64,000 nucleotides of DNA from Methanoregula sp. (GTDB taxonomy: Archaea > Halobacteriota > Methanomicrobia > Methanomicrobiales > Methanospirillaceae): positions 22,529-86,528 of the forward strand of contig JAJRBZ010000038.1 of assembly GCA_028679185.1 (NCBI GenBank). The letters are read 5' to 3'. Shown one piece after another: positions 8,007-21,053 of the stretch. Positions within the stretch are counted from its first letter, which is position 1. Every line of letters starts with the position of its first letter. The position numbers and the translations under genes were made by a program. The notes beneath the pieces were generated by a model that saw only the letters and a program-made list of their open reading frames with translations, was not told where the DNA came from and did no database searches.

Positions 8007-10256
8007 TTATTTTCCGGTCTGGAATTTTTGATTTGCCGCAAACCTGTAGGCTCCATTCGGCACAGTAATCTCAAACCGTGCTCCTTTGCCGGATTCTCCG
8101 TTTTCGTTAATGGTTATTCCGGTGATTGAAAGGATCTCCCGTATAAGAAATAATCCGTATCCCGTATTTTTTCCAAATCCTCGTTGGAATAAATGCTTCT
8201 TTGTTTCACTGTCGATTCCACCACCATTATCTTCGCATATGATGGTCAGTTTATTGCCATTTTCACGAGCTGAAAATTGTATCGAACTGGTATTCTGTCC
8301 ATGTCTCACTGCATTTTCCAAAAGATTGTAGAAAACCTTTCCTAACAGGGGATCTGCAAAAATCTCAATATTACTGAAATGGATCTGAACAGACACCAAA
8401 CTCAGGTCAAGCAGATTTTGAACATTAACGATTGTATCATGCACATTCTGCCATTGAGGGGCGTGCATCCCGATATCCTGATAGTGTTTGGTGAACGTAA
8501 TCTGCTGGTTGATCCGTTCGGTCGCTGTTGTTTCCTTTTTAATAAAACTGAGAAGTTTTTCATCAGACGCAAATTCCTCGGACAACGCCAGGTACCCGGA
8601 AAGAACCGTCAGCTGGTTGAGGATATCATGCCTGGTAATACTTGACAGGAGATTCAGTTTCTGGCAGGCAAGAGCCAGGGCATCTTCCGTCCTCTTGTTT
8701 TCTGTAATATCCCGCCCGACGGACTGGTATTCGACAATTGAACCTTTTTTATCAAATATCGCCCGGTCAGACCACCGGTGCCATCGGACAGATCCGTCTG
8801 GCATAATAATACGATGTGTATCGGTTGCAGAAGGATTCTCCTTTGTCAGTGATGCAAAATGTTCTCTTACCTGACGGTGATCTTCCTGGGGAATTCTGGG
8901 AAAAAATTTTTTCCCAACGATTTCCTGACGTGATTTATTAAAATACTGGCAGTATGCCTCATTTACAAATAATTGCATGCCGTCAGGCCGGAAACGCGAA
9001 ATTAACTCAGACTGATCTTCGACAACATTCCGGTATGTTCTTTCGCTCTTCCGCACCGCTTCTTCTGCCTGTTTACGGTCGCTTACATCCCTGACAATTG
9101 CCTGAAGGAGTGTCTTTCCGCCTATTGTCACACGGTTCAGTGTTATTTCAGCATAGAAAGTAATGCCATCCAACCGTGCGAATAACCAGTCGAAAACAGG
9201 AGTTATGCCATTGAGAGCCTCTGAAATTTTTTCCAGTCCTTTTTGTTCAGAACTGACGCGATCGGGTTGCATTACCGGGGAAAAATCGATCAGCGATCTC
9301 CCCAGGATTTCCTGCTTTTTTGTACACCCGAATAGCGATACTGCCCGGTTGTTGCAACTGGTAAATCTGGTATTTTCCAAAAGAAAGATTGCATCCTGGG
9401 CAGATTCAAACAGCGAACGGTATTGTTCTTCGCTTTCTTTAAGGGATTCTTCTGTTCTTTTGTTTTCGGTTATATCCCTGAAAACTTCTATTGCCCCGGT
9501 AATATTTCCTTTTGCATCATATAACGGGGATGCGATGAACCAGAGATATGCACCTCTTCCCCCGTTAAGTAACGGGAATTCCAATTCAGAAATGAGTTTG
9601 TTGTTTTTGCGAATAATAAACGGATATCTCTTTTCGATTTCTTTATCATCGTGGAGAACAAGATCGAGAAGAAGAGGGTCCTTTTTACCATAAAAAGGCA
9701 GAGCATAGATATAATCTCCTTCACCGATTATCGTGGTTTTTTGCACCCCCGTCATTTCCTCCATCGCTTTATTCCATGCAATAACCTTTCCTTCAAGATC
9801 GATGGCAAAGGTCGCATCAGGAAGGAAGTTGATGAGGTCAGACAACCGCTCCGCTGCGTTTTTATGTGCTTCGCGTAACTGTTTCCGTTTAACTGCTTTT
9901 TTTATGTTATTTGCCAGTTCATCAAATTGAAATCGCGGATCGCTCCCTTTTGTAATATAAAAATCAGCTCCATTATTGAGTGCAGCGATAACAACTTCTT
10001 CCCTGCCTTTACCGGTAAAAAAAATGAAGGGAATATCGCCCAATTCTGTGTGGACATATTTGAGGAAGGTGATGCCATCCATACCGGGCATCTGGTAATC
10101 GGACACGATGGCATCGTAGGATTTTAGTTTTTCTGTATCCAGGACTTCATATGCAGACGTTGTTATATCGATGGTGAATTCCTTGGATTTTTCCAGAAAT
10201 ATCTTTACTATTTCAAGAAGAACGGGTTCATCATCAACATACAGGACTTTATACAT
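8007..10256 (-). CDS. Soluble hybrid sensor: receiver-PAS-PAS-PAS-histidine kinase
   Basis: This cytoplasmic signalling protein (749 aa) has an N-terminal receiver domain with DDE at residues 8-10, phospho-acceptor Asp53 in VSDYQMPGMDG, and the FFTGKGREEV loop. Three PAS domains follow (starting near LINFLPDATFAID, LFESAQDAIFLL and VVEDQSELISRF). The dimerisation helix carries the His of SSITRHDILNQL, and an intact HATPase has ENAVRHG (N box), DNGGG (G1) and GYGLFL (G2). There are no membrane segments. I chose the ATG at 10256, preceded by AGGAG at good spacing, over an upstream in-frame start at 10328. The signal and output partner are unknown. Confidence 0.92.
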   Translation of the reverse strand: MYKVLYVDDEPVLLEIVKIFLEKSKEFTIDITTSAYEVLDTEKLKSYDAIVSDYQMPGMDGITFLKYVHTELGDIPFIFFTGKGREEVVIAALNNGADFYITKGSDPRFQFDELANNIKKAVKRKQLREAHKNAAERLSDLINFLPDATFAIDLEGKVIAWNKAMEEMTGVQKTTIIGEGDYIYALPFYGKKDPLLLDLVLHDDKEIEKRYPFIIRKNNKLISELEFPLLNGGRGAYLWFIASPLYDAKGNITGAIEVFRDITENKRTEESLKESEEQYRSLFESAQDAIFLLENTRFTSCNNRAVSLFGCTKKQEILGRSLIDFSPVMQPDRVSSEQKGLEKISEALNGITPVFDWLFARLDGITFYAEITLNRVTIGGKTLLQAIVRDVSDRKQAEEAVRKSERTYRNVVEDQSELISRFRPDGMQLFVNEAYCQYFNKSRQEIVGKKFFPRIPQEDHRQVREHFASLTKENPSATDTHRIIMPDGSVRWHRWSDRAIFDKKGSIVEYQSVGRDITENKRTEDALALACQKLNLLSSITRHDILNQLTVLSGYLALSEEFASDEKLLSFIKKETTATERINQQITFTKHYQDIGMHAPQWQNVHDTIVNVQNLLDLSLVSVQIHFSNIEIFADPLLGKVFYNLLENAVRHGQNTSSIQFSARENGNKLTIICEDNGGGIDSETKKHLFQRGFGKNTGYGLFLIREILSITGITINENGESGKGARFEITVPNGAYRFAANQKFQTGK

Positions 10257-10674
10257 ATTGATCTCCTGAAAGAACCATATCGATATTGATGTAGCGTTGA
10301 TATAAAATAATGCAAGGCACCGGTGCAAATCTGGAATTGAAGATTTACACTATCCGGGTCAATGTAAGAAAAAATCTGAATACGGAACATTTTTTCCGGA
10401 AATAAAATGAGGTCTGAACAGCGGGATCGGTCTTCCTGAAGGGGAGTGGTTTTGCCGCCGATTGTAACTCTCCCGGCAAGGGATGAGAAAAAGCGACCGA
10501 TTTCCTTTATATGAGCCATGTCTTCATCCGATTACCCTTGCTTAGAGGACCGGGCGGGCTTTCTTTTCAGTTTCAATAATTGTTGTTATTGCAGTCTTAA
10601 GACATTCGTGGCTGACTGCACTCTGCGGGGTTCTGACCGTACCTTTTTTTAGCACCTGTCACCATTATGAGATC
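10257..10674. other. Divergent intergenic region
   Basis: About 418 bases separate the divergent kinase gene and the 10675 gene. I see no additional gene, tRNA or clear repeat. An in-frame extension of the kinase frame into this region is not supported by an SD. Confidence 0.5.
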
Positions 10675-10983
10675 ATGAATTATCCCTTCGGTCATGGATT
10701 TGTCACCAGTATTACGCTTATCTGCCGGCATTTCGCACTCCCTCCCGAACAAGCCTGGTTCGGGGCCGGCGATCATGTCGAGGGGCTGGTGCTGCCCGAG
10801 AAATTTAAAGGTACTGAAATTGAAGAACTCACCACGCTCTTAAAAAAGAAAGTAATCTGGCATCAGCCGGGAACTATGGACAAGGAAGATGCAAGAGACG
10901 TGATTCTGACGCTGAACCGGCTCGTCATTGCAATTGACCATGAGCTCGGTATTTCAGACGCATCAATCGGTGAGTTCCGGTAA
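10675..10983 (+). CDS. Hypothetical protein (102 aa) upstream of gyrB
   Basis: I do not recognise this family. The soluble 102-residue protein starts MNYPFGHGFVTSIT and contains WFGAGDHVEGLVLPEKF, then a charged helical second half (DARDVILTLNRLVIAIDHELG). The composition is that of a real, probably lineage-restricted gene. It lies 121 bases upstream of gyrB, far enough to have its own promoter between them. There is no signal peptide or membrane segment. Confidence 0.65.
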   Translation: MNYPFGHGFVTSITLICRHFALPPEQAWFGAGDHVEGLVLPEKFKGTEIEELTTLLKKKVIWHQPGTMDKEDARDVILTLNRLVIAIDHELGISDASIGEFR

Positions 10984-11092
10984 CGGGAGGAATCCTTTTA
11001 TACCCATTGACGGTATTAACGCCTTATCCTTTAAGTCATCGCACGCCCAATAATTATTATGATTTCAGTACCATATTTTTTTATTTTTCTAA

Positions 11093-15656
<4,564 letters not shown>

Positions 15657-15678
15657 TTTCATACAACCGCACCCTATC

Positions 15679-15700
15679 TTTTTTTAGTTTTGGTTTTTTT
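15679..15700 (+). terminator. T-run termination region after gyrA
   Basis: Two T7 tracts (15679-15685 and 15694-15700) begin 23 bases after the gyrA stop. Runs of T are the usual signal for archaeal transcription termination. The convergent MFS gene ends 13 bases further on. Confidence 0.5.
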
Positions 15701-15712
15701 CGTGGGGAAGTA

Positions 15713-17136
15713 TTATCGTTGAAACGTGAGTACTGCCACAATTAAACACAAAATCGCTGAAATCACCATAATCTGACTGATGGACAGGGCCAACAGAGCC
15801 GGACCTGCATCCGGCACAGCACCATTGTAGCCGGCATTGTTCAGCTGGAGCGAAAGGAGAATACTACCTAGTGAGACACCCAGGGCCATACCAAGGTTCC
15901 TGCCTGTGGCAGTAACGCTTGATGCGACTGCAAGGTGCTCTTTTGGAAGAGCATTCATGATAGTAGTATTGTTCGGGCTCTGGAATAATCCGACACCGAT
16001 GCCAAAAAACACGAATGAAACAAGAATGCCGGGTACTTCACGGGTCAGGGAAAAGTACGCAAGCATCCCGAACGCGATGGTCGTTATCAACATTCCCAAT
16101 GAAGCGTAATTGCGTTTTGGACGTCGATCATACAATGATCCGGCAACTGGTGCAACAATCACCATAACTGCTGGGTTGATCAAAAAGACCAGTCCTACCT
16201 GGGAAGGGCGGTAAACGAGTACTCCCTCGAAATAAAAGGGACCAACAACAACCATCATAAAATTTGCAACAAATGCTATAACGAGACCGAGTACCGAAAG
16301 AAGGAATGCCCGGTTTGAAAACAGGGAAAGATTCAGCAATGGCGCCGGGCAGCGTTTCTCGTGCCATATGAACATCACGAGCATGCAACAAAAAACCGCT
16401 GTCCCGATAAGGACCCCAAATGTAATTGCGGTATCAGCAGCCAGGCTCCCGAGCACAAGAATAAGGGACACAAATACTCCCATCAGCGCTGCTGATCCGT
16501 GCCAGTCGAAATTAAACTGCCCAATGTGACGGGTATCGAACCGCAGGTACATCAGTGCTGCAATGATAAGCAACACACCCAGGGGAATATTAATAAAAAA
16601 GATATACTGCCACCCAAGGGAATCCACAATAAATCCCCCAAGGACCGGGCCGGCAATACTGCCAATTGCAACAGTTGATCCCAGATACCCCATAGCCCGA
16701 CCTCGCTGTGATGACGGTGTAGTGTCAAAGATCAAAGCTGATGAGATAGAAAAAAGCATTGCTGCTCCGGCACCCTGCAGGATCCTGAAAAAGATTAGTT
16801 CAGCAAGGTTTACTGATAATCCGCAGGCAAGCGAGCTTGCCGTGAAGATAACCCAACCCATAAAAAAAGCCGTGCACGACCGATATAGTCGGATACCTGT
16901 CCAAATACAAGCAGAAGACTTGTCATGGTGATCAGATATGCTGTGATAGCCCACTGGGAATCGGATAAGTCAGCAAAAAAAAAGCGCGTCATGGAAGGTA
17001 GTGCAATATTTACAACAGTGCCGTCAATGACTGCCATCAGGACAGCAAAGAGAACGATGAAGAGAACTGCATAACAATGGCCATAGCGTGATGATCCACC
17101 TTGGTTCTCATCCTCAACTGACCTGCCAGCGCGCAT
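15713..17136 (-). pseudogene. MFS drug-efflux transporter (DHA2 / EmrB-QacA type), interrupted by one frame change
   Basis: Two overlapping frames encode the two parts of one 14-helix major facilitator exporter. Frame 1 (17136 down to 16810) holds the N-terminus, with the DHA2-type motif VIDGTVVNIALPSM and motif A-like FGQVSDYIGRARLF. The remainder continues in the -1 frame to 15713, starting FMGWVIFTASSLACG and including ILQGAGAAMLFSISS and a GPVLGGFIVDSLGWQ motif C region. The switch occurs in a run of seven T (minus strand, 16868-16862). One extra T, or a -1 ribosomal slip, restores about 474 residues, the usual family length. The rest of the protein looks intact, so this is either a sequencing/homopolymer error, a recent mutation, or programmed frameshifting. 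DHA2 pumps export hydrophobic compounds using the proton gradient; the substrate is unknown. Confidence 0.8.
16826..16867 (-). promoter_or_regulatory. Candidate -1 frameshift site: U-UUU-UUA heptamer plus downstream stem-loop
   Basis: On the coding strand the heptamer T TTT TTA (16867-16861) sits exactly in the X-XXY-YYZ phase of the upstream frame. A -1 slip there enters the downstream transporter frame at ATG GGT TGG. Nineteen bases downstream lies a perfect 7-bp stem, GGCAAGC/GCTTGCC (16841-16835 and 16832-16826), with a 2-base loop (or 6 bp with a tetraloop). The spacing is longer than the usual 5-9 bases, so function is speculative. Confidence 0.3.
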
Positions 17137-17274
17137 TTTGCAATTCTTATTTAACTACGTATGTGTCAGGTTTCACGATTGTCATAATGGTCCATTCCGT
17201 ATCCATTATGGGCTGATTCCAGAAGAGTAATGGGTTTTTTTATAAAAGATTACACATCGTTATATGGTGCACCG

Positions 17275-17691
17275 ATGTTCAGGAAGATCATTGAGATTAC
17301 GACTCAACGGGAAGGAGAGATAATCGATATTACTCCGGAGATAAAAAAAGCTGTCCATGACAGTAAAGTACATGATGGACTTGTCCATCTCTTTGTACAG
17401 CACTCTACGGCGGCACTCACGACAATCGAGTTTGAACCCGGAGTACTTTTGGATCTTAAACGATCACTGTCGGTCCTTGCCCCGGATAATGCTGAATATG
17501 CACACAATGCAAGGTGGGGTGACGGAAACGGGCGTTCCCATGTTAAGGCCGCTCTTGTCGGCCCTTCCCTCACTATACCGGTTGACCGGGGAACCCTGAT
17601 GTGCGGGACATGGCAGCAGATAGTCCTGATTGAGCTTGATGTTAACGCAGGCCGAAAACGGGAAGTGGTGTGCACGATTCTGGGAAATTAA
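17275..17691 (+). CDS. YjbQ / UPF0047 family protein (secondary thiamine-phosphate synthase type)
   Basis: This is a small single-domain protein of 138 residues matching the YjbQ family: an N-terminal strand KIIEITTQREGEIIDIT, then VQHSTAALTTIE, AHNARWGDGNGRSHVKAALVG, and the ending GTWQQIVLIELDVNAGRKREVV. The conserved His, Asn and Asp residues form the family's presumed metal/active site. Some members show weak thiamine-phosphate synthase activity, but the true role is unsettled. I chose the ATG at 17275 (GGTG upstream) because family members begin near this point; an in-frame ATG at 17230 adds 15 atypical residues. Confidence 0.88.
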   Translation: MFRKIIEITTQREGEIIDITPEIKKAVHDSKVHDGLVHLFVQHSTAALTTIEFEPGVLLDLKRSLSVLAPDNAEYAHNARWGDGNGRSHVKAALVGPSLTIPVDRGTLMCGTWQQIVLIELDVNAGRKREVVCTILGN

Positions 17692-17959
17692 TGAGGTGCT
17701 GCGTGCGCCGGATAAATGCTCAATGGAAGCTTAATGTATACCAGAATATTTCTTCCAGCTGCTCCATTACACCAGAAATGTGAATCCATCCGGACAGTTA
17801 TTGGAGCATCCCCGCGTTCTGTAAAGTGGCAGTACAGGTGAATGTCACGGTTCACCGAGGTATCCTGCAAATGAATTTCGTAGTATCACATAAAAAATGA
17901 TTCTGACGACGCTGATCTGTTTGTCATCTCATCGTGTCTGTTCCCTGCCCTTTCCCCGA

Positions 17960-18217
17960 TTATTCAGTGAACGCAATATAGAGCGCGGCAGCAACAAACA
18001 GGTATCCACAGATCCTCAGAAGGACAAAAGTAACTTCAGGAAACAGGGTAAGCCCGAGCAATGTGTTGAGGTGCGATAATCCAAACATTCCAAATGCAAT
18101 TCCGATAAACAGCGCACCAATAGATTCCCTTTTCCGATATACGAAGTATCCCAGCAGGAGGATGGCTGCGCACAGGATAAGGTTTACCAGGACAATGGGA
18201 TCAGGAACGAAAGCCAC
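17960..18217 (-). CDS. Small membrane protein (85 aa), hypothetical
   Basis: The product has about three hydrophobic helices (residues ~5-26, 32-55, 60-82) separated by a basic YRKRES turn. It starts with GTG at 18217; a GGTGA lies 11 bases upstream, somewhat far. I do not recognise a family. The region between YjbQ and this gene (17692-17959) shows nothing else. Confidence 0.5.
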   Translation of the reverse strand: MAFVPDPIVLVNLILCAAILLLGYFVYRKRESIGALFIGIAFGMFGLSHLNTLLGLTLFPEVTFVLLRICGYLFVAAALYIAFTE

Positions 18218-18501
18218 AGTTTTTTGTTCACCGATTTCCTCTTGGTGTTGTCTGTATTAAAGATATCACACCGCTCTGGTTAGGTGTGAGGGAAGACGGG
18301 CTGGTTATTTTGAGAAAACCGGTTCGTCCGATCCGTACCGCCCTGCGTGGAAGCATGTAAGATCCTATGGCGGAACATAAGTTAAAAGCCCTGTGGATTA
18401 TCGCTTTATTACATGCAGGAAGGGAATTAAGAAAAATTTTATATCTTCACTACCTATCCACATGACTACTCAGTCAAATTTTAAAAAAGAGAGTGTCTGT
18501 T

Positions 18502-19734
18502 ATGCTCTACCGTACAGTCCCCAAAACCGGTGATAAACTCTCTGTCCTCGGCTTCGGATATATGCGGCTGCCACAAAAAAAAAGCGGCGGTATTGATGAA
18601 GAACGTGCCATCCGCCAACTAAGATATGCCATTGACAACGGGGTAAATTATGTTGACACGGCACCTGCCTATCATTTCGGAAAAAGTGAGAAAGTGCTTG
18701 CCCGTGCACTCGCAGATGGTTACCGGGAAAAAGTCCGGATTGCAACAAAACTCCCTCCATGGTCAGTTCATTCCCGGGATGATATGGACAGGATTCTTTC
18801 ATCACAACTTGCCACGCTCCATACCAGTCATATTGATTATTACCTCCTGCACAGTCTGTCGAAGGTTACCTGGGAGAAGATGAAAAATCTCGGTGTACGG
18901 GAATTCCTCGATTCTGCAAAAAAAGACTCAAGAATAAATAATGCCGGTTTTTCGTTCCATGGTGACACCGCAACATTCAAAGAAATTATTGATTCGTATG
19001 ACTGGGAATTCTGCCAGATTCAGTATAATTATCTTGATGAGCACATCCAGGCCGGCACTGAAGGGCTTTCTTATGCGGCAGGAAAACAGCTCGGCGTAAT
19101 GATTATGGAGCCGCTCCGTGGTGGTAACCTTGCAGGACCGGTACCGGATGAGATAAAAAGAATTTGGGATGAATCATCTGTTAAACGATCCCCGGCCGAA
19201 TGGGCGTTTCGCTGGGTATGGAACCATCCTGAAGTTACCGTTGTCCTTTCCGGGATGAACGATGAAATCCATATTGATGAAAACCTTCGCATCGCACAGG
19301 ACGCTATCCCGAATTCACTCTCACCGGCAGAACTTGACAGCATTGCCCGTGTTCGCGATATGTTCCAGCAACGAATGAAGGTCGGTTGCTCGGGCTGTGG
19401 GTACTGCATGCCATGTCCTGCAGGCGTTGATATCCCGGGCTGTTTTTCCCTTTATAATGCCCATCATCTTTTTCCTCAAGACCGTAGTGCAAAATTCCAA
19501 TATTTGGGCCGTCATGGCGGTTTACTCTCTCCCGTTTCTTATGCCGGTCTGTGCAGGCAATGCGGTAAATGTGTAAAGAGCTGCCCCCAGCATTTGAGTA
19601 TCCCCGATCATCTCCAAGACGTATCAACAGACATGGAGGGTATGATGGGTGTAATTGTCCCGTTGCTTAAGGGTGGTCTCTGGTGTATGAATCAGATCGG
19701 GCGTATCGGGCAGATTTTTGCGTTCAACAAATAA
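18502..19734 (+). CDS. Aldo/keto reductase with C-terminal ferredoxin-type domain
   Basis: The N-terminal TIM barrel has the aldo/keto reductase catalytic set: Asp and Tyr in YVDTAPAYHFGKSE, Lys in ATKLPPW and His in DYYLLHS. The last ~100 residues carry two cysteine groups, CSGCGYCMPCP and CRQCGKCVKSCP, predicted to bind iron-sulfur clusters. This fused form is common in anaerobes; its electron donor and substrate are unknown. The ATG at 18502 (410 aa) is preferred; a GTG three codons upstream is possible. The gene stands alone. Confidence 0.87.
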   Translation: MLYRTVPKTGDKLSVLGFGYMRLPQKKSGGIDEERAIRQLRYAIDNGVNYVDTAPAYHFGKSEKVLARALADGYREKVRIATKLPPWSVHSRDDMDRILSSQLATLHTSHIDYYLLHSLSKVTWEKMKNLGVREFLDSAKKDSRINNAGFSFHGDTATFKEIIDSYDWEFCQIQYNYLDEHIQAGTEGLSYAAGKQLGVMIMEPLRGGNLAGPVPDEIKRIWDESSVKRSPAEWAFRWVWNHPEVTVVLSGMNDEIHIDENLRIAQDAIPNSLSPAELDSIARVRDMFQQRMKVGCSGCGYCMPCPAGVDIPGCFSLYNAHHLFPQDRSAKFQYLGRHGGLLSPVSYAGLCRQCGKCVKSCPQHLSIPDHLQDVSTDMEGMMGVIVPLLKGGLWCMNQIGRIGQIFAFNK

Positions 19735-19839
19735 CCCGGGTTATTACACAGGTATAGCGCACTGTAATTCTTCTTTTATCAAAAACCGGATCCAAAAAAT
19801 GATTTTTTATTGATTTTCAGACATTTATTTTCGGGTGCG

Positions 19840-20769
19840 TCAGTTCGAGCCGGGGATCCGTGGAATCTCCCGCATCGATTTTACCAGGAAAAATCCTACT
19901 ACCCCAAACGTAATCACCGGTGATATCCAGAACGGGATATGAACGCTGAACCCCTCCATGATCATAATAATTCCAAGGAATAATATTGAGTACATTGCAC
20001 CGTTCTTTAAATAACGGTATTTTTTGATATTTTCAACATTACGCACGGTGAGTTCACGTACGACAAATGCCCCGATACCATTGCCGATCAGAATCAGGGG
20101 GACTGCCATGGTGAATGCGAATGCACCGATGACCCCGTCAATTGAGAATGTGGCATCGATAACTTCCAGATAAAAGATTTTGCTGAGATCTGACATGTCG
20201 GAAGAACGGAGCATCTTTTCCTCAGCGAGTTCAGCATTCTTTCTAAATCCATGCACGATAAAAAAAGCCGTGGAGCCTACAACAGATCCAAATGCAATAA
20301 GTGGACTTTTTTCCAGAGCGAACCAGACAAGACAGGTCAGCAGGACAGATACAAGAGCAAAGAACCAGACACCTTTTGTGGCAATATAGCGCTCTCCCGT
20401 CAGGCCGAAATTTTTATTTTCCAGAAACAGCCAGTTAAGGAACAAAAAAAGCAAAAACGTCCCCCCGGCCATCAGAAGAATAGGAGCAGACTGTTCGATG
20501 GATGCAATAACTATCGGATCACTTGTGAGTGTGGCGGTGAATGCCTCCAGCGGGCTGAGCGCGGGGGCAGATGCCCAGACAATCAGCCAGGGCAACAGCC
20601 CCCGAACCGCAAAAACCGCAAGTATCAAGCCCCAAAGTAAAAACCAGCGTTTTGCCCTTTCACTCATAGTGCTGAGCACTTCGGCATTGATAATGGCATT
20701 GTCAATGCTGGTAATGGTCTCAAACAAAACGAGACCTGCAATAACAAGGATGATGGTAAGGATGTCCAT
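19840..20769 (-). CDS. TerC-like / DUF475 integral membrane protein
   Basis: The 309-residue protein has about eight or nine membrane helices. Two acidic, TerC-like motifs lie within helices: FETITSIDNAI near residue 16 and EVIDATFSIDGVIGAFAF near residue 200. TerC relatives are thought to handle metal ions (tellurite resistance and manganese export in bacteria), and the paired acidic motifs support ion binding. The archaeal substrate is unknown. No SD is evident; the ATG at 20769 starts directly in the first helix. Confidence 0.8.
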   Translation of the reverse strand: MDILTIILVIAGLVLFETITSIDNAIINAEVLSTMSERAKRWFLLWGLILAVFAVRGLLPWLIVWASAPALSPLEAFTATLTSDPIVIASIEQSAPILLMAGGTFLLFLFLNWLFLENKNFGLTGERYIATKGVWFFALVSVLLTCLVWFALEKSPLIAFGSVVGSTAFFIVHGFRKNAELAEEKMLRSSDMSDLSKIFYLEVIDATFSIDGVIGAFAFTMAVPLILIGNGIGAFVVRELTVRNVENIKKYRYLKNGAMYSILFLGIIMIMEGFSVHIPFWISPVITFGVVGFFLVKSMREIPRIPGSN

Positions 20770-21053
20770 GAATCACACTATAAAGGATTTTTTGCAAAAA
20801 AAAATGTACTGGAGGAACAATACCATTATGCCTGTTAAACGATACCAGCTGGGCTTTTTTACCGCAAATTCCATACGTATTCTCATTAGTCCGGGATCCT
20901 GAAGATTCCTGAAGGTTGATGGTCCATTACAGGATCAACTGATCTCCCTGGTCAACGGGGAGTGTCCAGAATCCCGTATGGCCGGACAGCGAGCAACCAG
21001 GGCAACTATGACACAGTAATAATTGATATATATAATTGTATTACAGAATGTAA

